Notes: a model not told the origin generated them from the sequence alone. DNA of 14,882 nt from Flavobacteriia bacterium (GCA_949516455.1 CATILC010000124.1:1-14882); one strand, 5' to 3'. Positions 7,433 to 14,298 are shown, numbered from the stretch's first letter. A program made the numbers and translations.

Positions 7433-8598
7433 TGTGGGCATCTGGAATGCGCTACCTGCGCAACTTCAGCCTGCTGGCCTCTCGATCGGAAGGACGCGCG
7501 CTCCTGAACAGATCTTATACTTCGACTGAAGACAAGCTCGATGAGGCTATGCAAGGGGCCTTCAACTGGTTGTTGTCCGCTCAAAGGCCGGATGGTGGAT
7601 TGGCCTCCTGGTACTTGGATTTAGGCTGGACATCCTCTTATCCCGAGACGACGGGTTACATCCTCCCAGTGTTGCTCGATGCCGGCAAGCGCCTCGGTCG
7701 TCAACAGGAATCGGAAGAGGCCGCAAAAAAGGCACTTGAGTGGCTGGAGACCATTCAGCACACCGACGGTGGATGGGCAGGGGGCTACCTAGATCAAAAG
7801 CGACCGCCTGTGGTCTTCAATACAGGACAGGTAATACGTGGCATGCTGGCGGCTCATTCCTACTTTTTAGACGATCGCTGGTTGCATTCTGCGCAGCGCG
7901 CTGGAGATTGGTTGCTGGACCTGCAGGATGAAGACGGATCCTGGAAAATATCGGTCTATCGAGGGATGGTCCGGGTCTACGACACCTATGTGGCCGCACC
8001 TTTGGCGCAGCTATCTCAGCGCACGGGCAAAGAAGCCTATGCTGAGGCAGCAAGGCGGCAATGCCAGTGGGTGATCCGCGAGAAGCAGGAGAAAAATGCC
8101 TGGTTCCAAGATGCGGACAACACCATAGCGCACAATGACCGTCCCATTCTACACACCCTGGCCTATACCATTGATGGATTGATAGAAACCGGAATGCTCT
8201 TGGGCGAGGAAGAATTCATCTCGGCAGGGGAGCGTGCGGCCCAGGTGCTGTTGGAGGCTTTTCTTGAAGATAATGGGCTCCGCGGCCGATATGATGCCCA
8301 TTGGCGGGGTTCGGAATCTTTCATCACCACAGGTGGGGCCCAAATGAGCATAGCCTGGAATCGATTGTACGCACTCAGGGGAACGCCCGATCTGAAACGT
8401 GCATTCAGCCAAATGAATCGCTCGTTGATGCGCATGCAGATCCGGGGAAGCCAAATGGAATGCGAGGGCGCATTGTTCGGTTCACAGCCCCTGTGGGGCA
8501 GATACGAGGCATTCGGTTGCCCCAATTGGGCAAGCAAGTATTTTTTGGAGGCGCTGCTGATGGAAGACAGGACCATTTCCGGAACGGGTCATGACTGA
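7432..8598 (+). CDS. Alpha/alpha-toroid (terpenoid-cyclase-like) protein of surface-polysaccharide loci, function unknown
   Basis: The protein has 388 residues from the GTG at 7432, which overlaps the wecB stop (TAGTG). An ATG at 7447 would give 383 residues and is a fair alternative. The first half has three evenly spaced Q-x-x-D-G-[GS]-[LW] elements at about 51, 109 and 165, a period of 56-58 residues. This is the signature of helical-hairpin repeats in alpha/alpha toroid enzymes (terpenoid cyclase, prenyltransferase and glycan-lyase-like folds). The second half has H-T-L-A-Y-T-I-D-G-L-I-E-T-G and ends with P-N-W-A-S-K-Y-F-L-E-A-L-L, a motif I associate with a family common in bacterial polysaccharide clusters. 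No signal peptide is seen, so it is probably cytoplasmic. It might bind or cleave a glycan or lipid-linked sugar. No reaction can be assigned, and I would not trust an enzyme name transferred from a database. Confidence 0.8.
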   Translation: MWASGMRYLRNFSLLASRSEGRALLNRSYTSTEDKLDEAMQGAFNWLLSAQRPDGGLASWYLDLGWTSSYPETTGYILPVLLDAGKRLGRQQESEEAAKKALEWLETIQHTDGGWAGGYLDQKRPPVVFNTGQVIRGMLAAHSYFLDDRWLHSAQRAGDWLLDLQDEDGSWKISVYRGMVRVYDTYVAAPLAQLSQRTGKEAYAEAARRQCQWVIREKQEKNAWFQDADNTIAHNDRPILHTLAYTIDGLIETGMLLGEEEFISAGERAAQVLLEAFLEDNGLRGRYDAHWRGSESFITTGGAQMSIAWNRLYALRGTPDLKRAFSQMNRSLMRMQIRGSQMECEGALFGSQPLWGRYEAFGCPNWASKYFLEALLMEDRTISGTGHD

Positions 8599-9496
8599 TC
8601 TGATCGCTCAAATCCGAAAAGTCCTTCCGGGATTCGTGCTGGATCGGATCCGAAAGGAGAAGAAGAGGAAAAGGCGTCGTGCGTTGTCCAGGCAGAGGGA
8701 GCAAGGCAACGCCCTGAATGAACAGGTCCTCGAGGATGGCCTGCGCAAAATGGGAATCGGCGATGGCGATTCGCTCATGGTGCATTGTCGCCTGAGTTCA
8801 CTTGGTTTTGTGGAAGGCGGACCCGGAGGCCTGTACCGCGCCCTCAGGAATATTCTGGGGCCCAATGGCCATCTGTTGATGCCCTCGTCCCCAGTGAAAA
8901 AGCTTCAGCTGGATTTTGCCCGGGAGCAGCGAGCTGTCGATCTGCGCTCGATCCCCTCCGCGATGGGCGCGCTGTCTGAATACATGCGCGGATGCCCAGG
9001 TGTGCTTCGAAGCACACACCCCACCGAGGCTGTCCTTGCTGCGGGCCCGAAGGCCGAATGGCTGGTGTCCGGTCATTCTTCGGCCGCTGGCCCTTATGCC
9101 GCGGATTCTCCCTTTCGACGGATGATGGAATTTTCGGGAAAGATCCTCTATCTCGGTGTCACGCTGGACAATGCAGGAACGCATCTGCATACTTTGGAAG
9201 ATGAGGTGGCGTTTCCCTATCCCGTCTACACGAAGGAGTCATTTTCTTTTCGCGTCACCGACTTAAAAGGAACCACAAGTGAAATGAGGACCAAGGTGCA
9301 CGATCCACAGTGGAGCAGAAAGCGAAAATGCGATGAATTGATCCCACTTTTTGAGGAAAAAGGAGTCTTGACCCGTCATCGCCTTGGAGAGTCCGAATGT
9401 TTACTTTTGGATGCATCCCAAATGTTCCAAACCATGGTACAGGCTTTTGAAGAACGTGGAGTGACCATGTACCATCCGAAGGGCAGACCATCGTGA
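8591..9496 (+). CDS. AAC(3)-fold N-acetyl/acyltransferase of a sugar-biosynthesis type
   Basis: The protein has 301 residues and starts inside the preceding gene (8-base overlap, ATGACTGA). Residues from about 41 onward match the aminoglycoside 3-N-acetyltransferase (Antibiotic_NAT) family: G-D-S-L-M-V-H near the start, R-S-T-H-P-T-E-A-V around His143, A-G-P and A-D-S-P-F in the middle, and T-H-L-H-T-L-E with Thr197, His200 and Glu203 matching the T-x-x-H-x-x-E motif. These enzymes move an acyl group from acyl-CoA to an amine. Homologues in surface-sugar clusters are thought to acylate amino sugars, so antibiotic resistance should not be inferred from the name. The N-terminal extension is strikingly basic (R-K-E-K-K-R-K-R-R-R, about 20-29), as I recall for EPS-linked members, and might touch the membrane or nucleic acid. 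It overlaps the SDR gene by GTGA. Confidence 0.85.
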   Translation: MTDLIAQIRKVLPGFVLDRIRKEKKRKRRRALSRQREQGNALNEQVLEDGLRKMGIGDGDSLMVHCRLSSLGFVEGGPGGLYRALRNILGPNGHLLMPSSPVKKLQLDFAREQRAVDLRSIPSAMGALSEYMRGCPGVLRSTHPTEAVLAAGPKAEWLVSGHSSAAGPYAADSPFRRMMEFSGKILYLGVTLDNAGTHLHTLEDEVAFPYPVYTKESFSFRVTDLKGTTSEMRTKVHDPQWSRKRKCDELIPLFEEKGVLTRHRLGESECLLLDASQMFQTMVQAFEERGVTMYHPKGRPS

Positions 9497-10233
9497 GTAC
9501 AGCAACCGTCATGCTGATTACCGGTGCCTCCGGTGGCGTTGGCCAGCAATTGACGCGCTTCTTTGCAAAAAAAGAAGTCCGATTGCTGCTTCATGCACAC
9601 AGTGAAATGCAGCAGCTGCAGGCCCTTGTGGACGGGCTGGATTTCTCACACCCGCCGCATGTTTTTCAGGCCGATCTCGAATCGCTTGAAGAGATCCAGG
9701 TACTGTGTGAAAAGGCCATGGCCATTCACGGTTCGGTGGATGTGTTGATCAACAATGCGGGAATTTCATCCGCAGCCATCAGCTGGAAGCTCGACCCTTC
9801 AGAATGGAACCGGGTTTTGTCTGTGAATTTGACGGCGCCCTTCCTCATGTCAAAAGAGCTGCTTCCGGCCATGCGGAAAAGGGGTTTTGGCCGCATCGTG
9901 AACATCTCATCGATCGTTGCGCAGACCGGTGCCGTGGGGACGGCCGCATATGCAGCCTCCAAGGCAGGGCTATTTGGACTGTCTGCATCCATGGCCCGAG
10001 AGCTGGCTCCAAAGGGAATTACTGTGAATACGGTCGCTTTGGGATATATGAGCGAGGGCATGATCGAAGAGTTGAGCGAGGAAATGAAAGAGGATCTGTT
10101 GCGCGCCATCCCTGCGAATCGCTTTGGTGAGGTGGAGCAATTGGGCGCGCTCATCGAATATCTGATGGGCCCGGATGCCGATTACATGACTGGCCAAGTT
10201 CTTAATCTCAATGGCGGTTTGTATGGCGGTTGA
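9493..10233 (+). CDS. Short-chain dehydrogenase/reductase, FabG-like
   Basis: The protein has 246 residues and starts at a GTG that overlaps the preceding stop (GTGA, 9493-9496). The nucleotide-binding loop is T-G-A-S-G-G-V-G (10-17), and N-N-A-G occurs at 87-90. The catalytic Ser140, Tyr153 and Lys157 are spaced as in FabG, with Y-A-A-S-K intact. The end G-Q-V-L-N-L-N-G-G-L-Y-G-G is the classic SDR C-terminus. It would be a cytosolic NAD(P)H-dependent oxidoreductase. Housekeeping FabG usually sits with fatty-acid genes. Here it lies between an N-acyltransferase and a deacetylase-like gene, suggesting action on a sugar ketone or on a 3-oxoacyl group destined for N-acylation. That assignment is inference; the SDR fold and activity class are firm. 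Confidence 0.88.
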   Translation: MSTATVMLITGASGGVGQQLTRFFAKKEVRLLLHAHSEMQQLQALVDGLDFSHPPHVFQADLESLEEIQVLCEKAMAIHGSVDVLINNAGISSAAISWKLDPSEWNRVLSVNLTAPFLMSKELLPAMRKRGFGRIVNISSIVAQTGAVGTAAYAASKAGLFGLSASMARELAPKGITVNTVALGYMSEGMIEELSEEMKEDLLRAIPANRFGEVEQLGALIEYLMGPDADYMTGQVLNLNGGLYGG

Positions 10234-10246
10234 TGTGGCCGTATGT
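10211..10246 (+). repeat. Threefold 12-base near-tandem repeat spanning SDR end and next gene start
   Basis: Three consecutive 12-base units read ATGGCGGTTTGT, ATGGCGGTTGAT and GTGGCCGTATGT. The first two share the 9-mer ATGGCGGTT exactly. In the SDR frame the repeat encodes N-G-G-L-Y-G-G and the stop. In the next frame it encodes M-A-V-C-M-A-V-D-V-A-V-C, giving three in-frame possible starts (10211, 10223, 10235). Confidence 0.6.
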
Positions 10247-11539
10247 GCAGATAAGCGCACGCCAAGACTGCAGTACACATTGCGCTTTGTCTTCAGCGAA
10301 TTGCTCAACTGGACATGGGCGTTGTATACCGATGGACCATCATTCGCCGATTCAGAAGCCTCTTTCAGGATCAATTACAGCAAGGAAGATGTTCCTTGTG
10401 ACGTCCGCATGGGCGTGAACGGTCTGCTCAGCGAGACCGAATTATTTGAGCAGAACCTGCGAATGTCTGACTGGGAGGGCCTTCCGATATTCTTTGCCGC
10501 TTCGAGTATTTCGGATATTCCCTTCGATGCGTTCTCGGCTACTTTCTACTGTCTGAGTCGGTACGAAGAATACCTGCCGTTCGTGGCGGATGAGCACGAC
10601 CGTTTTCCTGCAGAACAGTCCGTGGCCTTTCAGGAAGGCTTCCTGAGCAGACCTTTGGTCAATGAGTGGTGGGCGCGCATCCTCGTTCAGTGGAAGAGCA
10701 TCAATCCCGGGCTGGAAGATCGGCGCGGACCCTATCGACTGCTCAGCACCATCGATGTGGACAACAGCTTCGCCTTTCGAGGGAAGCATCCGTTGCGGCT
10801 GGCCTATGGCGCAATACAGGAGCTGGCCTCTGGTCGGTCGGAAGAATTTGCCAAGCGATGGGCCACGCTCTTTCGCGGGGCAACCGATCCGCTGGATACC
10901 TATGACCGAGATATGGCTTTTGCTGACGAGCTTGAGATCGAACTTCTGTACTTCGTCTTGTTTAGTGAATGGGGTCCGAACGACCGCAATATTTCGCCTC
11001 ATTCTCAGATGCTGCAGCGCTCCATTCGTCATATTTCTGATTTTGCCTCTCTTGGGGCGCATCCTTCCTACCGAACATCTAAAGAACCTGACGTATTGAA
11101 CAAAGAGAAGGCCGGGCTTCAGGCACTGACCAAGCAGAAACTCGAGAAGAGTCGGCAGCACTTTCTCCGCTTCCGATTGCCTTCGACCTATCGTCAGCTG
11201 CGTGCGGCAGGGATCAAGCAGGAGCATTCCATGGGGTATTCGACCCAAACCGGCTGGCGGGCCAGTTGCTGCGTTCCCTTCTTCTTCTACGACCTTGAGA
11301 TGGAGGAGGAGACCGATCTGAAGATCTTCCCCTTTGCCTTTATGGATTCGGTCTATCAGGATCATCTGAAAAAATCTGCAGGGCAGGCCCTCACAGAAAT
11401 GAAGATGTATGCAGAGCAGGCAAAACGCCTCAAGGGAACATTCGTCTCAGTGATGCATCAGAGGAATCTGGGAGATCTGTGGGCTGGATCTGAAAAGTGG
11501 CTGTCGGCTTATGAGGAACTGATGCACTTTGCCCGATGA
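10223..11539 (+). CDS. Polysaccharide-deacetylase-like protein (NodB-type fold, Bacteroidota N-terminal domain)
   Basis: The protein has 438 residues from the ATG at 10223. ATG 10211 (442 residues) and GTG 10235 are in-frame alternatives. I prefer 10223 because relatives begin a few residues before the K-x-T-P-R-L-x-Y motif. The N-terminal half (about 1-165) resembles the domain preceding the catalytic fold in Bacteroidota deacetylase-like proteins, with F-Y-C-L-S-R-Y-E-E-Y. The catalytic-like region has S-T-I-D-V-D (Asp178, Asp180) in place of T-F-D-D, and H-P-S-Y-R-T-S (His280) as the second motif. Later blocks are M-G-Y-S-T-Q-T-G-W-R-A and P-F-A-F-M-D. Classical members remove N-acetyl groups from GlcNAc polymers using a D-H-H metal site. 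Only part of that site is recognisable, so activity and substrate are open. No signal peptide is seen, which favours a cytoplasmic precursor as substrate. It overlaps both neighbours (SDR by 11 bases, next gene by ATGA). Confidence 0.78.
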   Translation: MAVDVAVCADKRTPRLQYTLRFVFSELLNWTWALYTDGPSFADSEASFRINYSKEDVPCDVRMGVNGLLSETELFEQNLRMSDWEGLPIFFAASSISDIPFDAFSATFYCLSRYEEYLPFVADEHDRFPAEQSVAFQEGFLSRPLVNEWWARILVQWKSINPGLEDRRGPYRLLSTIDVDNSFAFRGKHPLRLAYGAIQELASGRSEEFAKRWATLFRGATDPLDTYDRDMAFADELEIELLYFVLFSEWGPNDRNISPHSQMLQRSIRHISDFASLGAHPSYRTSKEPDVLNKEKAGLQALTKQKLEKSRQHFLRFRLPSTYRQLRAAGIKQEHSMGYSTQTGWRASCCVPFFFYDLEMEEETDLKIFPFAFMDSVYQDHLKKSAGQALTEMKMYAEQAKRLKGTFVSVMHQRNLGDLWAGSEKWLSAYEELMHFAR

Positions 11540-12447
11540 TCTATTACGTTCGGCATCATGAGGTGGATACCCTCAAGTGGGACCGCTGCATCAATGGCGA
11601 CCCCTCCTGCCTGCCTTATGGCCTGCATTGGTATCTCGATCTCACCGCCCGTGAATGGGATGCGCTTGTGGTGGACGATTATCAGGCTGTTTTCCCCCTT
11701 CCCCACAACAGACGATGGGGCATCCCATATGTGTTTCGTCCCTATGGGGTGCAGCAGTTGGGTCTTTTTGGGAAAGATGCTGAGCAGGACATGCTCGCGG
11801 ATGTGCTCCGAAGCATTCCGTCGCGCTTCCTTTGGGTGGACTATTATCTGAACGAGCAGAATCCTGCTGCCAATGTTCGCGGCATGGAATTTCAGGAGCA
11901 GAACAACCAGGTCCTCGATTTGGCTGGAAGCTATGAATCGATCTACGAACGCTACAACCAACGCACCCGACGAAACATCAAAAAGGCGCGAAAAGAACGC
12001 ATGAAGATCTTTGAGTACGACAGTCCAGATGTCCTGCTCGATGTTTTCAAGGCCAACAAGGGAGCAGAACTCAGCAGCTGGACCCAGTGGCATTATGACC
12101 GTATGCGGTTGTTGATGTACCAGCTCATCCACAAAAGGAGAGGTTTTGTGTGGACGCTTCACGATGAGACCAACACCGCTTGTGCCGGTGTATTCATCGT
12201 GCAGTATCGGAACAGGTTGGTTTCCTTGTTCACGGCCGTCAATGAGTATGGAAAGGAGAAAGGAGCCATGAGCTTTTTGCTGGACGAACTCTTCATTCTG
12301 TATTCCAACAAGGACATGTTCTTCGATTTCGAAGGATCCAGCATCAAAGGTCTGGCCGAGTTCAATGCGGGCTTTGGTGCGGTCTCGCGGCCCTATCAAC
12401 GCATCGTAAAAAGCCGCATTCCCTTCCTGCGCAAATTCAGAAAATGA
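11536..12447 (+). CDS. FemAB/GNAT-like acyl- or aminoacyl-transferase (BioF2-like, Acetyltransf_6)
   Basis: The protein has 303 residues and starts in an ATGA overlap with the deacetylase-like gene. The central element Y-N-Q-R-T-R-R-N-I-K-K-A (140-151) matches the pattern found before the second GNAT half in FemAB-like proteins. F-N-A-G-F-G-A-V near 276-283 matches the C-terminal glycine motif. FemAB relatives transfer amino acids from aminoacyl-tRNA to peptidoglycan, and GNAT relatives use acyl-CoA; which applies here cannot be told. No transmembrane segment is obvious. The tight coupling to the deacetylase-like gene suggests paired action, with one protein exposing an amine and the other capping it with a new group. 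That is inference from order and overlap. The fold assignment is fairly firm; a specific gene name is not justified. Confidence 0.78.
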   Translation: MIYYVRHHEVDTLKWDRCINGDPSCLPYGLHWYLDLTAREWDALVVDDYQAVFPLPHNRRWGIPYVFRPYGVQQLGLFGKDAEQDMLADVLRSIPSRFLWVDYYLNEQNPAANVRGMEFQEQNNQVLDLAGSYESIYERYNQRTRRNIKKARKERMKIFEYDSPDVLLDVFKANKGAELSSWTQWHYDRMRLLMYQLIHKRRGFVWTLHDETNTACAGVFIVQYRNRLVSLFTAVNEYGKEKGAMSFLLDELFILYSNKDMFFDFEGSSIKGLAEFNAGFGAVSRPYQRIVKSRIPFLRKFRK

Positions 12448-13136
12448 GCTATACCCATCTCTTCTTCGATCTCGACCATACCCTTTGGGATTTTGAACAG
12501 AACAGCAGGATCACCTTGGTGGAACTCTTTGAGGAAAAGCAGTTGGATCGATTGGGCGTACCCGACTTCGATGCTTTTTACAGTGCGTACAAGGAAGAAA
12601 ATGACCTGCTTTGGGCGCGTTACCGCAAGGGGGAGATAAAGAAGGACGAATTGCGCTCCAGCCGATTCCACAATACACTGAAACGCTTTGGGGATGGAGA
12701 TGAACGGTGCGCCGCTGAGCTCGAGAAGGCCTATATCGAAAGATCGCCCTATCAAACGCAACTTCTGCCCGGAGCCATGGAAACGGTCCGAGTGCTCAGC
12801 ACCCGCTACTCCCTGCACATCATTACCAATGGGTTTTCAGAGACACAGAACATCAAGATGGAACGATCGGGTCTGGCGCCCTACTTCGATGGTGTATTCA
12901 GTTCTGAAGCTGTAGGTGTTCAAAAACCAGATGCACGTGTTTTTTTACATGCCCTGAAGGAAACAGGAGCGAAAAGGAAGGAGTCCTTGATGATCGGAGA
13001 CAGCCTGGAGGCGGATGTCCTCGGGGCGAGGCGCGTGGGTATGGAAGCCGTATATTTTAATCCGGAATCCAAGCCACACGGAGCGTCGTTGAAGTTTGAG
13101 ATACGCGATCTAAGGGATTTACTGCAGTGGCTCTGA
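12444..13136 (+). CDS. yjjG: HAD-superfamily YjjG-type nucleotidase/phosphatase
   Basis: The protein has 230 residues, matching the YjjG family. HAD motif I is F-D-L-D-H-T with nucleophile Asp9 and acid/base Asp11. Motif II is T-N-G (128-130), motif III uses Lys161 (Q-K-P-D), and motif IV is G-D-S-L-E-A-D with Asp186 and Asp191. A helical cap lies between motifs I and II. YjjG of E. coli is a pyrimidine 5'-nucleotidase that clears non-canonical nucleotides. Bacteroidota members are annotated as noncanonical pyrimidine nucleotidases by homology. The gene overlaps the FemAB-like gene by ATGA and seems to be the last member of the packed run, followed by a 45-base gap. At the end of a sugar operon, a sugar-phosphate or nucleotide-sugar by-product is a possible alternative substrate. 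Confidence 0.88.
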   Translation: MSYTHLFFDLDHTLWDFEQNSRITLVELFEEKQLDRLGVPDFDAFYSAYKEENDLLWARYRKGEIKKDELRSSRFHNTLKRFGDGDERCAAELEKAYIERSPYQTQLLPGAMETVRVLSTRYSLHIITNGFSETQNIKMERSGLAPYFDGVFSSEAVGVQKPDARVFLHALKETGAKRKESLMIGDSLEADVLGARRVGMEAVYFNPESKPHGASLKFEIRDLRDLLQWL

Positions 13137-13181
13137 TCATAGATGTCAGAAAAAAATAGAACCTAATACTCAAGATGGATC

Positions 13182-14198
13182 ATGTTGGAAAAAGTATTGC
13201 TCACCGGAATCTCCGGATTTGTAGGACAGCACTGCGCTGCTGAACTTCTTAAAGCAGGTTATTCAGTAAGGGGTTCGCTCCGGGACAGCGGCAAAGCAGA
13301 TGCGATCAGAAAGGCGTTTGAAGAAGCAGGGGTCCCCACGGAGGCATTGACTTTCTGTGTGCTCGATCTTCTTGAGGATGAAGGCTGGGAGGAAGCCATG
13401 AAGGACTGCAGCTATCTGTTGCACGTGGCATCGCCCTATCAGACCAGAGAACCAAAGGATCCAGACGAGTACATTCGGCCTGCAGTTGAAGGAACCATGC
13501 GCGCCCTGAAGGCTGCGCAAAAGGCTGGAGTCAAAAAAGTGGTGATCACCTCCTCCTTGGTGGCGATGCTGGGAGATGCCGATCGCTCCCTGGCCATCGA
13601 TCCCACGACATGGACCAACCCAGGATCCCGTCATGCATCGGCCTATATGAAGAGCAAGGTGCTGGCTGAGAAGCGTGCTTGGGCATACATCAATGGTCTG
13701 GAGGAAGAAAATGCGATGCAACTGACCACCATTCACCCTGGACCCATCTTCGGTCCGACCTATACAGGTGAAATGTCCGGTGCGTCCTTGTCCATGACCA
13801 AAGACTTGATCACAGGCAGGATGCCCATGCTTCCCAAGGCGGCGATCAATATGTCTGATGTTCGCGATGTGGCACAGATCCATGTGCAGGCTTTGAAGAA
13901 CGACCAGGCAAGCGGCAAGCGTCTGATCGTAGCGACAGAACGCCCCCATGAGTTCATAGAACCGGCTCAGATCCTCAAGTCCAAAGGATACAAGAAAGTA
14001 CGTACCAAAGAGGCGCCCACAGGCCTCATGAAATTCATGGGCTTGTTCGTAGCGGACATCAAAGGCATGCTCCCACTTGTGGGCAAGACCTACAGCGCTA
14101 CCATAGAAGAGACCACGCAGCTGCTGGGATGGACTCCGCGCTCCTTCGAAGAGACGGTCACGGACTCAGCCGCATCGGTCCAGTCTTTTTTGGATTAG
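13182..14198 (+). CDS. Extended SDR, dihydroflavonol-4-reductase-like NAD(P)-dependent oxidoreductase
   Basis: The protein has 338 residues. An N-terminal Rossmann fold starts with L-L-T-G-I-S-G-F-V-G (6-15), the T-G-x-x-G-x-x-G motif of extended SDRs. Catalytic residues Ser125 (V-I-T-S-S), Tyr155 and Lys159 (Y-M-K-S-K) are present, along with H-V-A-S-P-Y and H-P-G-P-I-F-G-P. These blocks resemble the dihydroflavonol-reductase and cinnamoyl-CoA-reductase-like aldehyde/ketone reductases, more than nucleotide-sugar epimerases. In bacteria such enzymes reduce assorted aldehydes and ketones, and the natural substrate is unknown. A 45-base gap separates it from the YjjG-like gene and a 115-base gap follows. 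No clear Bacteroidota promoter box was found before it, so either read-through or its own weak promoter is possible. I see no reason to tie it to the sugar operon. Confidence 0.87.
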   Translation: MLEKVLLTGISGFVGQHCAAELLKAGYSVRGSLRDSGKADAIRKAFEEAGVPTEALTFCVLDLLEDEGWEEAMKDCSYLLHVASPYQTREPKDPDEYIRPAVEGTMRALKAAQKAGVKKVVITSSLVAMLGDADRSLAIDPTTWTNPGSRHASAYMKSKVLAEKRAWAYINGLEEENAMQLTTIHPGPIFGPTYTGEMSGASLSMTKDLITGRMPMLPKAAINMSDVRDVAQIHVQALKNDQASGKRLIVATERPHEFIEPAQILKSKGYKKVRTKEAPTGLMKFMGLFVADIKGMLPLVGKTYSATIEETTQLLGWTPRSFEETVTDSAASVQSFLD

Positions 14199-14212
14199 AA
14201 AAGCGCGCTTTT
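14199..14212 (+). terminator. Perfect 14-base palindrome directly after the extended SDR stop
   Basis: AAAAGCGCGCTTTT is its own reverse complement and begins at the base following the stop codon. As RNA it could fold as AAAAG-CGCG-CTTTT with a T-tail built into the stem, a weak bidirectional terminator. It could equally be a DNA-binding site. The stem has only one or two GC pairs, so termination strength is doubtful. Confidence 0.35.
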
Positions 14213-14263
14213 AGGCGGCTCTGCCATCGCCCACTGCTGCCACTTGGCCATTTTTACTGCTGA

Positions 14264-14285
14264 ATAGCTGCGCGGCTGTATTTTT
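14264..14285 (+). terminator. Weak hairpin followed by T5 upstream of the mutase gene
   Basis: ATAGCT (14264-14269) can pair with GGCTGT (14274-14279), including G-U pairs, around the loop GCGC, and is followed by A and five T residues (14281-14285). The shape fits an intrinsic terminator for the upstream gene, but the stem is short. The 115-base gap as a whole (14199-14313) holds no gene-like ORF. Confidence 0.3.
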
Positions 14286-14298
14286 AAGCACTCTTTGC

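Larger units (their letters stand above)
5630..13136 (+). other. Probable operon: radC, wecB and surface-sugar tailoring genes
   Basis: Eight same-strand genes follow one another with junctions of +15, -1, -8, -4, -11 (or -23), -4 and -4 bases. The overlaps imply one transcript with translational coupling. The shared theme from wecB to the FemAB-like gene is amino-sugar chemistry: epimerase, N-acyltransferase, reductase, deacetylase-like and transferase. radC at the front and the YjjG-like gene at the end may be passengers. No internal promoter box was recognised. Confidence 0.7.

Noticed and set aside
8591..9496. Antibiotic-resistance gene, by its aminoglycoside acetyltransferase family
   Set aside because: The genomic context is sugar biosynthesis, and the basic N-terminal extension fits the surface-glycan subgroup. 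Family membership alone does not show drug acetylation.
10442..11365. 307-codon open frame on the minus strand opposite the deacetylase-like gene
   Set aside because: The + strand frame carries conserved deacetylase-like motifs and fits the overlapping operon. The antisense translation has none.
11509..12399. 296-codon open frame on the minus strand opposite the FemAB-like gene
   Set aside because: The + strand product has FemAB/GNAT motifs and ATGA coupling at both ends. The antisense frame has no recognisable domain.
13131..13149. TCTGA...TCAGA hairpin after the YjjG-like gene as a terminator
   Set aside because: The stem is only 5 bp with a 9-base loop, and it is followed by A residues, not T residues, so it does not fit a + strand terminator.
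13263..13949. 228-codon open frame on the minus strand within the extended SDR gene
   Set aside because: It is the shadow of a gene with intact Rossmann and Tyr-Lys motifs, and its translation is rich in His, Cys and Gln without pattern.
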